The position numbers and the translations under genes were made by a program. The notes beneath the pieces are model-generated. The model was not told the origin of the DNA and made no database searches. It worked only from the letters and a program-made list of their open reading frames with translations. Below are positions 31,904-41,939 of a stretch of DNA of 64,000 nucleotides, piece by piece; position 1 is the first letter of the stretch, and each line of letters starts with the position of its first letter. The stretch comes from Parastagonospora avenae f. sp. tritici 18332-5 (Eukaryota > Ascomycota > Dothideomycetes > Pleosporales > Phaeosphaeriaceae), in NCBI GenBank assembly GCA_022559985.1, contig JAFJTR010000102.1, positions 1 to 64,000 of the forward strand, in the 5' to 3' direction.

Positions 31904-34195
31904 CTATCTCACCCTGCCCATGATTGGATCATCCGGCGCCTCATCGCCCACCGTCTCCGCCGCCTTCTGCTTGACCGCGTTCAACATGCCCCTCTCAAAA
32001 TCATCTCTCGCTCTCAGCACCGCCTCTACCCAACTGATATGCACATCTTTGTAATTGTACTTGAACTCCTCATACGCAAACGGAACTTGAGTCTTGTCGC
32101 TCTCAAGCAGTTTGAGGAAGTACTCGACGGCGCGCCAGCGCTGCAAGATTTCGGCGCCCTGGGGTCCGAATTCGCGGAAAAAGTCAAAGGCGGTTATCAG
32201 GTCGTCTTTCATTTTTGCAGCGAACTGGTCTGTGCGACGGAATTTTACGGATTTGTTGCGTACCGCGGAGAGGTATTGGACAAGAAGTTCGTCGGCGAGA
32301 CTGTCGATGACAAGGTCTCGGAGGGAGCGGTGGACTTGGTCCAAGTAGTCGTTCAAGTAGTCTCTGAATGTCGCGATGATGGATGCCATGTCTGTCCTGT
32401 TGTACCATTCCGGTGTGAAGAATTTGGACAGGATGGGCTTGAAATCCGTGAGGAAGATGAGTTGGCAGAAAATCTGTATGCACTTGGAGGATATGTCGAT
32501 GTATCCGTTCTTCAGCTCGTCGACTTGAGCGGGGAGACGGTCAAGTGCAAATTGCTGGGATACAAGAGGCACAACTTCGCGCTCGAAGACTGTGACAAAG
32601 GAAGCGCGGCCGTTGACGTCGTCTTCGTCGTCGATGCAGATAATTTGGTCGTTCGCTAGGGCGATGAGCCACTCCTGGAACACAGCAACGGTTTCGCCGT
32701 CCAGAGTGGGGTTGAGGCCAGTGTACTTGTCCTTCTCTTCGTCAATGAGTTGTGACCAGATGCGTTGGCGACTCATGAGAGTGCGGAACATGGAGTCGAC
32801 AACGCCCTCGGCCACGTCGTTGCGGTCGCTGCTCGCAGCCACGGAGAGATTCTGGCTGAAAAGTGTCCAGACGTCGCCCAGCGACCTCGTCTGGAAAATA
32901 CCGTCGGCGTTGATTTCATAGGCTTCCCTGTCTTGGTTGAGGAAGCTCTTCCGATCTTGCTCATTGATGCGATCCATGTACTGGTCCACGGCCTTCACGA
33001 TGACCGAGCGGTATGTCCGAATGAGCTCCTGACTACGGTTGTCGATGACATGTGGTTGTAGATCGTCCTCTGCAAAGCCCAGCTTCGCCATCTTTGCATA
33101 GTACTTGTCTACCCAATTAATGACGGCTAGGACGTATTGTGGCGGCAGGGTCTCATCATCGGCAAAGCTAACCAGAAAGTCGTGCATGGCCTTGTGATAT
33201 ATGTTTGTGTATGTCTGCAGAATCTTCCACTTCTTGGGCATGAGGTCCATCATACCCAGTTTGACTACGTTGAGGTGATTGAAGTACCATTTGAAGTACT
33301 TGTCAATCTTCTCGGGATCCTCGTTGAACTTTTCTCTCGCCTCGTCCATCTGAGCCTGGCAGACGTACTCGATGGACTTGATGAACTTGTCCTTGTAGCC
33401 ACGCAGCTCCTTGGGTCCTGAGTTGATCGATCGGAACCGCGACGCAAGGTCCTTGTACTCGCGTTGAGCATCTTGCAGTGCTTTGACCTTCTTGTCCGTC
33501 TTCTCTTCCTCTTCGACGATGATTGCGAGCCTGACCACCAGGCCGTCATTTCCAGACTGGACCAGGTCGATCAGATTGATACAGGTCTCGCCAATGTGCT
33601 TGTCGAACCACTCGACGACATCGTCTAATCGCGTAAACAGATCCTGTACGGTGATGCCATTCTCGAGGGTCAGGTTGTCGATGAGCTCGGTCGATCCGTC
33701 TTCAGTGCTCTTGATCTGTGCCATGGCATCGTCGCGGACGTCGCGCAGCTGGGTCAGACCATAGTGGATCTGCAGCAGGCGTTCCTGGTTGATGGGATCC
33801 TCATCGTCCTCGGCGAGCAGCGTCTCCAGCTGCTCCAGGCGCGCCTCGAAGGTCTGGATGTCGTTCCGCATCTTTTCCACGGCCTCAAAGTTCCTGTGTG
33901 TCTGTGCTACGAGGTTGATGTGCGGGAAGTCCTGGATCATGTTCTGGGCCTCGGCGCACAGCTTGTCTATCTTCATCATCTCCTCCTTGATCAGGTTCAC
34001 GGTGCGCTGGCCCTCGGTGATGCTGTTCATGCCCGACTGGGTCAGTTCCAGCTGCTCTTTCAGCCCATGGCGGAGCTGGCCGTCCACGGCCGCCTTCTTC
34101 CGGGTGAATTCCGCCTTCAGCGCCGAGAGCTTCTCGAGGTCCTCTGGGTGTTTGAGCAGTTCGCTCAGGCGTGTCGCCGAGTCTACGTCGGCCAT
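31904..34195 (-). CDS. SEC6: Exocyst complex subunit Sec6 (EXOC3)
   Basis: Subunit of the octameric exocyst, which tethers secretory vesicles to the plasma membrane at the hyphal tip and septum. Single exon of 763 aa, close to the 805 aa of yeast Sec6. ATG at 34195. The N-terminal 200 residues are heptad-rich coiled coil (HGLKEQLELTQSGMNSITEGQ). The long helical-bundle Sec6 domain follows, with family-typical stretches such as WYFNHLNVVKLGMMDLMPKKW, PQYVLAVINWVDKYY and FFREFGPQGAEILQRWRAVEYF near the C-terminus. It is divergent from DPH3 with 271 bp between the start codons. No anomalies seen. Confidence 0.94.
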   Translation of the reverse strand: MADVDSATRLSELLKHPEDLEKLSALKAEFTRKKAAVDGQLRHGLKEQLELTQSGMNSITEGQRTVNLIKEEMMKIDKLCAEAQNMIQDFPHINLVAQTHRNFEAVEKMRNDIQTFEARLEQLETLLAEDDEDPINQERLLQIHYGLTQLRDVRDDAMAQIKSTEDGSTELIDNLTLENGITVQDLFTRLDDVVEWFDKHIGETCINLIDLVQSGNDGLVVRLAIIVEEEEKTDKKVKALQDAQREYKDLASRFRSINSGPKELRGYKDKFIKSIEYVCQAQMDEAREKFNEDPEKIDKYFKWYFNHLNVVKLGMMDLMPKKWKILQTYTNIYHKAMHDFLVSFADDETLPPQYVLAVINWVDKYYAKMAKLGFAEDDLQPHVIDNRSQELIRTYRSVIVKAVDQYMDRINEQDRKSFLNQDREAYEINADGIFQTRSLGDVWTLFSQNLSVAASSDRNDVAEGVVDSMFRTLMSRQRIWSQLIDEEKDKYTGLNPTLDGETVAVFQEWLIALANDQIICIDDEDDVNGRASFVTVFEREVVPLVSQQFALDRLPAQVDELKNGYIDISSKCIQIFCQLIFLTDFKPILSKFFTPEWYNRTDMASIIATFRDYLNDYLDQVHRSLRDLVIDSLADELLVQYLSAVRNKSVKFRRTDQFAAKMKDDLITAFDFFREFGPQGAEILQRWRAVEYFLKLLESDKTQVPFAYEEFKYNYKDVHISWVEAVLRARDDFERGMLNAVKQKAAETVGDEAPDDPIMGRVR

Positions 34196-34466
34196 GGTGG
34201 CTGTGGTGTATTGTCGCTATCGCACGGCCATGATATCGTCGGATCGTGTACTTCAGGTAGGATCTCTAGGGGATCAGTCGCGTGAGCTACTGCCTCTGCG
34301 ACATGCGACGTTGAATGTGTCCCAGAGCGTGGGGTCAGGGTAGTCCGATGCGCCTGCATGCAAGTGATGCTTAGCGCGTCTGCGGGCCGCGGGAGTGCCC
34401 AAAAGTTCCCCACGCCACTTCCTTCAAGTCGTTCTTTCACCCTCACACCCCGCACATACGCCCGCC
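34196..34466. promoter_or_regulatory. Bidirectional promoter region, SEC6 / DPH3
   Basis: 271 bp separate the start codons of two divergently read housekeeping genes, so both promoters and leaders must lie here. It contains a CCCGCAC/CGCC-rich patch just before the DPH3 start. No defined operator is recognised. Confidence 0.55.
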
Positions 34467-34777
34467 ATGGCCGACGAAGAGCTAAATCTCTATGATGAGA
34501 TCGAAATCGAAGACTGCTTCTATGACGAGACGCTGCAAATATACCATCACCCATGTCCCTGCGGCGACCGCTTCGAGATCTCGATAGCAGACATGCGCGA
34601 TGGAGAGGACATTGCGCGCTGCCCAAGTTGCAGTCTGATGATCAGGATAATATTTGATCAGGTGTGTTTCTAGCCTGCATATCGTCTCGGGCTCGGGAGG
34701 TACTAACACATATATCATAGTCTGATCTACCGCCCGACACAGACAATGCGCCCCAGGCTGCTGCCATCACTGCGTAG
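34467..34777 (+). CDS. DPH3: Diphthamide biosynthesis protein 3 (Kti11), CSL zinc finger
   Basis: Small iron/zinc-binding electron carrier that reduces the Fe-S cluster of Dph1-Dph2 for the first step of diphthamide formation on EF-2 and also serves Elongator. ATG 34467. Exon 1 is 34467-34661, intron 34662-34720 (GTGTGT donor, TACTAAC branch, CATAG acceptor), exon 2 34721-34777, 83 aa in all. The CSL zinc-finger ligands are visible as HPCPCGD (two Cys) and ARCPSCS (two Cys). The signature EIEDCFYDETLQIY precedes them. The acidic, Ala-rich tail after the intron is typical of fungal Dph3. Confidence 0.95.
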
Positions 34778-35106
34778 ATTCGCATGACAATACATGTACC
34801 ACGGCGATGTGGTGTTGATACTATTTCGAAAATTAAGAGCCTACCATGAGAGTTCTTGTCTCTCGCACATGTGGGCTTAAGGCTTAGCATAAACGGCGTT
34901 GCATATCAGGCACTTGGGAATACCAGAAGGGCATGTGGATTGAAACATTGCATCCTGATTTCCGAGAGCGCAGTAAATGAAAGGATTCAATTCGCTGTTG
35001 TCGTTTTGCTATGAAACACAGGACATCCATCGATGCCTCACACTCGCCGGTGGAAGCAAAGGCTTTCTTTTTTGAAACATCGCTCGTAATCCCATCTTGT
35101 GTAGTA
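34778..35106. other. Intergenic between DPH3 and frataxin (convergent)
   Basis: Short convergent spacer. No gene or repeat seen. Confidence 0.45.
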
Positions 35107-35768
35107 TCAGCGCGGAACATCGTCGTCGACACCAACATCCACGCCCAGTTCTTTCCTAAGGATCTCAGTCAACGAGCTGCCGTCCCTCAGATATACCCAG
35201 TCACCATGGCCGGTGCCCTCCTTGAAGTCCATGCCCTCCTGTGCGATGACCCAGTCGAATCGTTTCGGTCCGGAGATGGGCGAGCTGAGCCAGATCTGCT
35301 TGTTCGGAGGCTGCTTGTTCAGCACGTAGCTGTGTTCTTTGGCCTTGACTTCGAGAACACCAGCCTGTAACTAGTTAGTCTGTGCTATGCATGGTTGGAA
35401 ATCTCTTCACATACCGAGTACTCGACTTCGATTTGCGGGTCCTTCTCCTGTGCCTCTTCTAGCCTCTCCACCAGCTCGTTGAGGTAGTAGTCGGCGCGCT
35501 CATGGAACTCTTCCGTCGACAGCTCCGTCACCTTGCCAGGCTCGTCATGGCTTTCACTCTCTTTCGGCGCAGGGTTCTCGGCATCGGGCATGATACTCCT
35601 GACGTTCATGGAGGAGTGGAACGAGCGAATGGCCGCGGCCTTGCTGGCAACGGGGTAGGAAGCGACTGAAGCTCTGACGATGACGCCATTGGCACGCGAT
35701 TGAGCGCGAAGCGGAGTGCGAACGGCCTGGCGGGCAAGAGCACCACTGAATCGAGTAGCAGGTCTCAT
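35107..35768 (-). CDS. YFH1: Frataxin, mitochondrial iron chaperone
   Basis: Allosteric activator and iron partner of the Isu1-Nfs1 Fe-S cluster assembly machine in the mitochondrial matrix. Exons are 35768-35415 and 35364-35107, 203 aa. The intron is 50 bp (GTATGT donor, GACTAAC branch, TTACAG acceptor). The N-terminal 60 residues are an Arg/Ala/Ser-rich presequence. The frataxin/CyaY fold follows: first acidic helix (ERADYYLNELVERLEEAQEKD), then strands with GVLEVKAKEHSYVLNKQPPNKQIWLSSPISGP, the conserved Asn-Lys-Gln-x-x-x-x-Gln-Ile-Trp-x-Ser-Ser-Pro, and finally RFDW and WVYLRDG. The CyaY signature is intact. It is divergent from the AP-3 sigma gene. Confidence 0.95.
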
Positions 35769-35929
35769 GTTGGATAGTGTCGTATGTAAAGGGCCCAATG
35801 GTCGATGTTGTTGATGTTGATGCGGAGTACCAGTAGCTTCGAGTGTTGGTAGAGAGCTCCCGCTAGGACCACCGAAGTTCCCCGCCTGTCATGCAATGAG
35901 CGCTCACTTGTAGTAACCACAACACCACC
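35769..35929. promoter_or_regulatory. Bidirectional promoter region, frataxin / AP-3 sigma
   Basis: Only 161 bp separate the divergent start codons. It must hold both promoters and both leaders. Near the middle are ACCACCGAAGTTCCCCGCC and CACTTGTAG patches. No operator recognised. Confidence 0.55.
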
Positions 35930-36621
35930 ATGATCAACGCCGTGCTCGTCTTCAACAATGCCGGCCAGCCGCGGCTGACCAAGTTCTACACTCAGCTTGT
36001 ACGCATCGTCATACAGAATCCTGCTATATATGCTTACATAAGTCAGGAAACCAGCGTGCAGCAGCGCCTCATCTCTGAGATCTTCACTCTCGTCGCCAAC
36101 CGTCCGAACTCAGCATGTAACTTCTTACCGTACGATTACAAGGTATCTCTGCTGTTCTTGGGATACTGACATACGGAAGTCTACCGCCCCTCCTCGCTAG
36201 CGCCTCCAAATCCTCCACTCCGACCACCCAGCACAACGACACTCCCTCACTCGTGACATACCGGCACTATGCCACTCTCTACTTCATCGTCATCAGCACC
36301 TCCACAGAATCACCTCTCGCCCTCCTCGACCTCATCCAAGTATTTGTACAGGCGCTCGATGGCCTCTTCGAAAATGTCTGCGAGCTCGACTTGATCTTCA
36401 ATTTCGAAACGCTACATGCTACTCTGGGAGAGATGATAGTGGGCGGTGTCGTTGTCGAAACACAACTCGAGCATGTCATCAAGGGCGTCAAGGCACAAGG
36501 CAGAGTCGCAAAGAGGCCGGTGAACGAGAGCAGAGGCGGAGGCGGCAAAGGCGGGCTTGGTGGGCTGACTTTCGGTGGACTTGGAAGAGGTGGAGGCGAG
36601 GGCATCTGGACAGGGCGATGA
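35930..36621 (+). CDS. APS3: AP-3 adaptor complex small (sigma) subunit
   Basis: Small subunit of the AP-3 coat that carries cargo from the Golgi directly to the vacuole. Exons are 35930-35998, 36047-36129 and 36180-36621, 197 aa. Introns are 48 and 50 bp. The longin-type clathrin-adaptor small-chain fold is plain from MINAVLVFNN ... PRLTKFYTQ, RLISEIFTLV, CNFLPLP (restored across intron 2), RHYATLYFIV, LIQVFVQALD and ENVCELDLIFNF. The C-terminus has a Gly-rich extension of about 35 residues (GGGKGGLGGLTFGGLGRGG), longer than in yeast. It is divergent from frataxin. Confidence 0.93.
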
Positions 36622-37343
36622 AAGCGCAATGCACGAGTCATGTGATTTTTCAAGGCACCGCACCCCGAAAGTGCTTCCCATGTTGGCACCCTCAAGTCGA
36701 GACCGCGCACAGAGAAAAGTCTTCGTCCGAGATCGACATTCTAATGCGCCGACGGCGCGAGTCATCGCGCAGCGATGTGCTGACAATGCGGAAATGGTAG
36801 GTGTTCGTGGAGAAACATTGTGAAACATTAGGTTCACAACCACCTTTGAACATCGATCGACTCACACAGGATACTGCGGTCAAAGAAAACAGCAACGTCA
36901 CAATTAGAGACGCATCTGACAGAATGAATGGTACATCGAAACGTCCTCCATCCCATATCCGGTGCCGTGCTGCGCTCGGCTTTTCCACCGGGTATAGTCA
37001 GGTTGTTTCCCCATACTACGTGGCGAGCCTTGGACTACCCCAATCTATCCTTGATCACTAACAATTCTCCTTACCATCCCGGTCCACCAATCACGGCCAT
37101 TGCATAATTCGATTGCCGAACTGTGGGGATGAAAACACTTTACAGGACACAGCGAACTCGTCACGAGTTAAACAGAATTACTGTTTCGAGCGATGGCGCT
37201 GGAGTTGCGCTGGTAGCAGCGAGTCGTTCCCTTCCACCGTGCGGGCGCCATCTAATGCCAATGTCTATTTAAGCTCGTCCTTGGCTTCTTAGCCATCGAA
37301 TTCTACGATCAGAGTATTTCAATCCTCGAAGCCATCAACTGCC
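36622..37343. other. Intergenic; promoter of the CE1 esterase at its right end
   Basis: No supportable gene. A possible TATA-like TATTTAAG is at about 37265-37272, some 75 bp before the esterase ATG, followed by a short pyrimidine-containing leader. Confidence 0.45.
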
Positions 37344-38301
37344 ATGCGTTTCCTTTCTCTTATCGCGAGCGTCTTTTCGGTCGCCGCTGCCGCCACATTG
37401 GGCAAGCGTGCAGTCACACCCGGTACTCTATCCCAGGTCACCTCTTTCGGTACTCAGCCTACCAAGGCTGGCTTCTACATTTATGTGCCAAAGAAGCTCG
37501 CTGCCTCTCCTGGAGTCATCGTCGCTATTCATTTCTGCACCGGCTCTGCGCAAGCCTACTACAATGGCAGCCCGTACAAGACGCTCTCTGAGCAGTATGG
37601 CTTCATCGTCATTTACCCAAGCTCACCCCACTCTGGAACATGCTGGGATGTCAGCAGCAAGGCAACATTGAGCCACAACGGCGGAGGAGACAGCAACACT
37701 ATTGCAAACATGGTCACCTGGACCATTTCCAATTACAAGGCCGATGCTTCGAAGGTCTTCGTGACCGGCTCCAGCAGCGGTGCCATGATGACCGTGAGTT
37801 GACTCTGTGCAATAAGTGAGCCGAGCTGCCAGACTAACATTATCCCAGAACGTCATGGCTGCGACCTACCCCGAGATGTTCAAGGCTGCTATCGTCTACT
37901 CAGGTGTAGGAGCCGGCTGCTTTGCCTCCAGCTCCAACGGTGTCGATGCATGGAACAGCACCTGCGCGCAAGGCAACTCCATTGCCACACCTCAAGCCTG
38001 GGCCAACATCGTTTTCAACATGTACCCCAACTACAAGGGCGACCGACCCAAAATGCAGGTGTACCATGGCAGCGCCGACGCTACTCTGCGTCCCGCGAAC
38101 TATGCCGAGACCATGAAGCAGTGGGCTGGCGTCTTTGGCTACGATTACAGCAAGCCGACCAGCACGCAGCAGAACACTCCTCAGAGCGGATACACCCGGA
38201 CTGTTTACGGCCCGAAAGTTGAGGGTATCTATGCTCAGGGCGTTGGACACACTGTGCCAATCCGGGGTTCGGATGATATGAAGTTCTTCGGATTTGCTTA
38301 G
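37344..38301 (+). CDS. Secreted CE1-family esterase (acetylxylan/feruloyl esterase, PHB-depolymerase fold)
   Basis: Extracellular alpha/beta-hydrolase that removes acetyl or feruloyl groups from plant xylan. Exons are 37344-37793 and 37849-38301, intron 55 bp (GTGAGT donor, GACTAAC branch, CCCAG acceptor), 300 aa. Signal peptide MRFLSLIASVFSVAAAATLG is followed by a Kex2-like KR (21-22). The nucleophile elbow is GSSSG with Ser144 (142-146). Asp227 in HGSADATLRP and His284 in GVGHTVP complete the triad. Cysteine pairs (Cys65/Cys100 and Cys174/Cys189) could form disulfides. The sequence GFYIYVPKKLAASPGVIVAIH is typical of the acetylxylan esterase AxeA branch. There is no carbohydrate-binding module. 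Confidence 0.9.
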
Positions 38302-38587
38302 ACGTTTGCTCGGCACCAACAGGAATTGATCTCCAATTTTCATGTACATACCTATATTTGGCGAATGAAGCCACCCAGTTCATTCCCGAAGGTGCAAATC
38401 ATTTTCGATAGTCTTCCACGCGTGTTGTTTCGTCCTCGCTTGACGCCACTTTGTTGTCTCACTGTGTCCCTTGACCAACACAATCCTCCTACACAATGTG
38501 AAGGATACGGATCATTTTTGTGTGAGTTTCCTTAGTCACTTCCAACCCTTTCAACAAGGCAAGCTCTGCTCTAGCAAGAGTCTCACC
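38302..38587. other. Intergenic
   Basis: Terminator side of the CE1 esterase and leader of the next orphan gene. Nothing else seen. Confidence 0.4.
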
Positions 38588-39154
38588 ATGCTTCTAGTCC
38601 GACTGGCGCAGGCGCCATCAACGACGTCAGTCCACCACGTGCACGCCACATCAACACATTCGATGGATGACCCTACCTACGGAGCATCACACAACACGGG
38701 CGCAAGCGTGCGGACAAATCCCCGCAGAACTCACTCTGCACCTAACTTACTTTGCCCTCAACTCATAACTCCTCTACCACCATGCATCTCCAAACCCCCA
38801 ACATCGCGCCCTTATACCCGCTCTCCTCTCCTCATCCCGTCATCCCGCTCCCTCCCAAACCTCCTCGCCCTCACGACTCCGACCCTTCTCTCGGCCGGTC
38901 CTGCAGGCTACGTATACACACCGACATCTATGCGTCCGTCGCGGTATGAGAGTCTGCGTGATGACTATGGGATTAGGTTTCGGGCACGCGGGCATCGATT
39001 GCGGGCGTTGCTTGTGGGAATGCGTTTGAAGGGGAGTGGGGATGGTAGGGAAGGGGGTTTGGGGGTTTGGGGGTTTGGGGAGCGGGAAGGGGGTAAGGTG
39101 AGGGGGTGGGTGGAGAAGAAGGTGGGGTTTGAGAACTGGTTTGGGAGGGGGTAG
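38588..39154 (+). CDS. Hypothetical basic protein with Gly-rich tail, 188 aa
   Basis: ATG at 38588; the open frame extends upstream, but without another ATG. The middle is Pro/Ser/Leu-rich (PSSRSLPNLLALTTPTLL), followed by a charged basic region (YESLRDDYGIRFRARGHRLRALL) and a Gly-rich C-terminus that ends in an aromatic-basic ENWFGRG. The coding strand over the last 100 bases contains many G-runs. A minus-strand open frame covers the same DNA but is proline-only low complexity. Family not recognised; moderate doubt that it is a real gene. Confidence 0.45.
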   Translation: MLLVRLAQAPSTTSVHHVHATSTHSMDDPTYGASHNTGASVRTNPRRTHSAPNLLCPQLITPLPPCISKPPTSRPYTRSPLLIPSSRSLPNLLALTTPTLLSAGPAGYVYTPTSMRPSRYESLRDDYGIRFRARGHRLRALLVGMRLKGSGDGREGGLGVWGFGEREGGKVRGWVEKKVGFENWFGRG

Positions 39155-39449
39155 GGAGGTGAGATTGTGTAGTACCTCCAAAGATACGACAATGATGTTG
39201 CTTCACAGAAGAATGTGGTAAGTATCGAATAATCATGGTCGACTTCAGCCCGGTAAATAGAATGTGATGCATTTTGCTCGAGTCTTCCTATATCACAAGT
39301 GCCGGTCCAGCACATCGAGAACGTAAGTCACAACGTTCTCAAATGTCAATCATGAAGCCTGAAAACGCCAGATATGCACTCCGTCTCCGTCTCCGTCTCC
39401 GTCTCCGTATCGAAGTCGACTATCAACCGCTCGTCGATTTGCTCCCACT
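39155..39449. other. Intergenic with a short CTCCGT tandem repeat
   Basis: Contains five tandem copies of CTCCGT at about 39379-39408. Otherwise nothing. Confidence 0.55.
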
Positions 39450-39725
39450 CTACTCGTAGCCAGCAACCTTTCCCGCCTTCTTCTCTACGTAGTATCCGGG
39501 ATCCGGCCGCCTCGCAGCCTTCATCTGATCCTTGGTCATTGGGTGGCTGACCTCCTTGATATCGACGAGTTCCTTTATGCGCATGATCTGACCGGCGACG
39601 GACTGCGAGACAGGGTGGTAGACGGTCGTCATGCGTTTGCGCAAGCCGAGCGCTTTGAGCACGCCCTGGGTCTTCAGAGGCAGACCAATGCCAGAGCGCA
39701 TCAACGTTATCCGGAAATAGGACAT
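39450..39725 (-). CDS. MRPL33: Mitochondrial large-subunit ribosomal protein uL30m
   Basis: Protein of the mitochondrial 54S ribosomal subunit, homologous to bacterial L30. Single exon, 91 aa, ATG at 39725. The L30 ferredoxin-like fold is clear from YFRITLMRSGIGLP, the conserved VLKALGLRKRMTTVYHP and VAGQIMRIKELVDIKEV. The first residues (MSYFRITL) serve directly as the first strand, as in yeast Mrpl33. A short basic tail extends beyond the bacterial length. No anomaly seen. Confidence 0.93.
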   Translation of the reverse strand: MSYFRITLMRSGIGLPLKTQGVLKALGLRKRMTTVYHPVSQSVAGQIMRIKELVDIKEVSHPMTKDQMKAARRPDPGYYVEKKAGKVAGYE

Positions 39726-41183
39726 GTTGGTATATATGAGGTGTGAGGATGAGGGCTCCAGCGCGCTTATGACGTATCGGATGGCGCTGGTGAGTAGGCG
39801 TTCGGCGGGTTTGGGGGCAGAATCGCGGCCAGGAGAGCTACGAAGACGTTAATTGGTAATTTCAAGGCTTCTTCGAGGTTCAGAACGTACTACTTGATTT
39901 GTTTGCGCCGTCTGATGGGCCGAGTGCGCGCTCTTCATCGCCGCGGTACACTTTTTCCATGTCGATGCTTGTCCAGAACGGCTTAGCGCCGAACGCGGAA
40001 CGCGGAACACGACCCGGCACACGTGGGCTCACCTTCACTCGCACTCAACTTCACTCAAAACTCGCCTTGCCCTCATCGCGCCAGGTCGCTGCATCGGATG
40101 GAAGCGGCGAGCAAATGCTTCTCCAGGGGGGAGATGGCGGTGAGAAGCTGTGCGACAGGTGTCTTCAAATAAGACCTTGCGAGAAATGCAGCTTTCCGCT
40201 CGCTGTGGTGCCCTGCTATCCTTGGTAGGTCATCGCTAGCCCGAACTGCCTACAGGCTACAGCGCGCACTCCCGAAGCTGCCGACCGTTTGCTGAAAGAG
40301 TAGCAGCGCGTCGGGATCTCATCCCAGGCTGTCTGTCATGTCGTTATGTGTTGCTCGATTCAAGTCGATCATCGTTGCGATTCTGTCCTCCACCTACTTC
40401 GGTTACAAACATCTATCGATCAGTACATCGGAAATTCAAACCGTAGCACCAACTCGAGCACTACCTCAGCGACTATCAACCTGGGACATGTCTCGCCAAG
40501 CTTACACGTCAGTCGAAGGCATCCCGCTCAAGCTGCCGGCTACGAACCAGTTCGTTGGGTATCGGATGCAAAGACGCAGAGCCGAGAATTTCGCATGCAG
40601 GATCGACCAGACGTTGTACAGCTTGAGCTATGGCACTCTGGTTAACGACTATTTCTTAACACGGCTGCCTGCACTGCAGTGGGAAGCTAGTCTCTTCGGC
40701 ATAGTCTACTAATCCCATTTTGCGCCCGTTTTATACTCATATCTGGCAACTACCCCTCACATTCGGATACTTGTGTTTGCCACAGAGAAGCCTTGCTCAG
40801 GAGCTGAAATGATGAGCCAGGTGTGCGCATGTATCCGCACGGGGATGGGAGCTGGCATGCCCGCGGATGGTCCTGATCTGGGGTCATCTCATGGCCGTTT
40901 GGGAGGCTCATTTCATTGCTCGACTCTCAATGCTTGATGTATAATATGGAGGACAGGCTGCGAAATCATTTGAATCCTTCATAGCACACGGGCTGAGCTT
41001 TCGAAGCCCTCTCTTCGGTTGCATTCTTCACTTTCTAGTAATTCTGATTGTCTCTTCACACACAACACTCTTTCGTGGGCTGCCACGCGCTGCTTCAATA
41101 CATCAATCGTCGGGATCACCTTGGTTGCATTTAAGTCATCGGCATAGCCTTGACAGCATCGCATTCAGCATTCCACTACAAAT
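39726..41183. other. Long divergent intergenic region
   Basis: 1.46 kb upstream of uL30m and of the DUF7587-like gene. It holds one ATG-started frame, 40338-40712 plus (124 aa, one possible N-terminal hydrophobic run), that I cannot assign. It could be a small orphan gene, but composition and lack of motifs leave it unsupported. Confidence 0.4.
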
Positions 41184-41776
41184 ATGACAAGTTCGTCCTC
41201 CTCTCCCTGCATATTTCACCGATGCTAACTTTCTGACCAGCCCTCTACGCCCGCAACCTCGCGCCAAACCATCGCGCATCACCGCCTTCTCCCCCAGCAC
41301 CACCATCATCAGTCCCAGCCTTATTGTACCGCGTTCACCACACCTCAGCACAGGCTCAATACTCCTTCTCCACAGGCTTCCGTGCCAAAAACCAATCAAC
41401 AGTCCTCTGCGGCACCACTCCACTCGCTCGCTTTGGTCTCGCTCATCTACACCATCAAACCAACATCTCTTCGCCCTTTATCAGCATGTATGACGATCTT
41501 GCTCGTGCCGAACGGGTTGCGCGCTACTTTGAGCAGAAGTACCCCGGTGAGGGAGTTTGGATCGTCACCATTGACACGAAATATCTGGCCTGGGGCCCAG
41601 TCTTTCGTGCTGCGGATATCTTGAAGGGCGAGGCGGATAACATTCAAGGATGTCTGCACGAGGGCGAGTATCTGGTGTTGTATACTGTTCCGAGGCAAGC
41701 GGTCAGGGTGGAGACATTGGTGACAAAGGGAAAGGACAAGCATGTCGCTGTTGGTTTGATCGGCATGAGGTCGTGA
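41184..41776 (+). CDS. DUF7587-like protein, possible ADP-ribosyltransferase-type fold, 180 aa
   Basis: Exon 1 is only 7 bases (ATGACAA, 41184-41190). A 50-bp intron (41191-41240; GTTCGT donor, GCTAAC branch, ACCAG acceptor) joins to exon 2 41241-41776 in frame. A Pro-rich lead is followed by the domain: LYRVHH (Arg33), GFRA, SPFISMYDDLARAERVARYF (Ser84), VWIVTIDT and HEGEYLVLY (Glu143, Glu145). This order matches the fungal DUF7587 family as I recall it. The Arg, Ser and Glu-x-Glu positions recall the R-S-E class of ADP-ribosyltransferase folds. That link is inference by eye; the strand spacing is plausible but the Ser is not in a classical STS. There is no signal peptide, so the protein is probably intracellular. 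No toxin function is claimed. Confidence 0.6.
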
Positions 41777-41939
41777 TGGGGTGTCGTGTCGTCTGCGCGC
41801 AGGCCTTGTGGACTTTGCTTCTCTATTATTTGTTGTATGACCTTTGCAGTGTATGGAATTGCACAAATGTTTCTTGGCTCGTCTCCGCGTATTTCTTTCG
41901 TTTCTCGTCCGATCAAGTCCAAACTCAATATCTCTAGCC

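Noticed and set aside
32039..34343. Long plus-strand open frames over SEC6
   Set aside because: They are antisense shadows of a clear SEC6 gene with even codon use.
39899..40228. 109-codon plus-strand frame with Cys-x-x-Cys pairs
   Set aside because: It starts with a non-ATG codon, has no splice partner, and the cysteine spacing fits no zinc-finger class.
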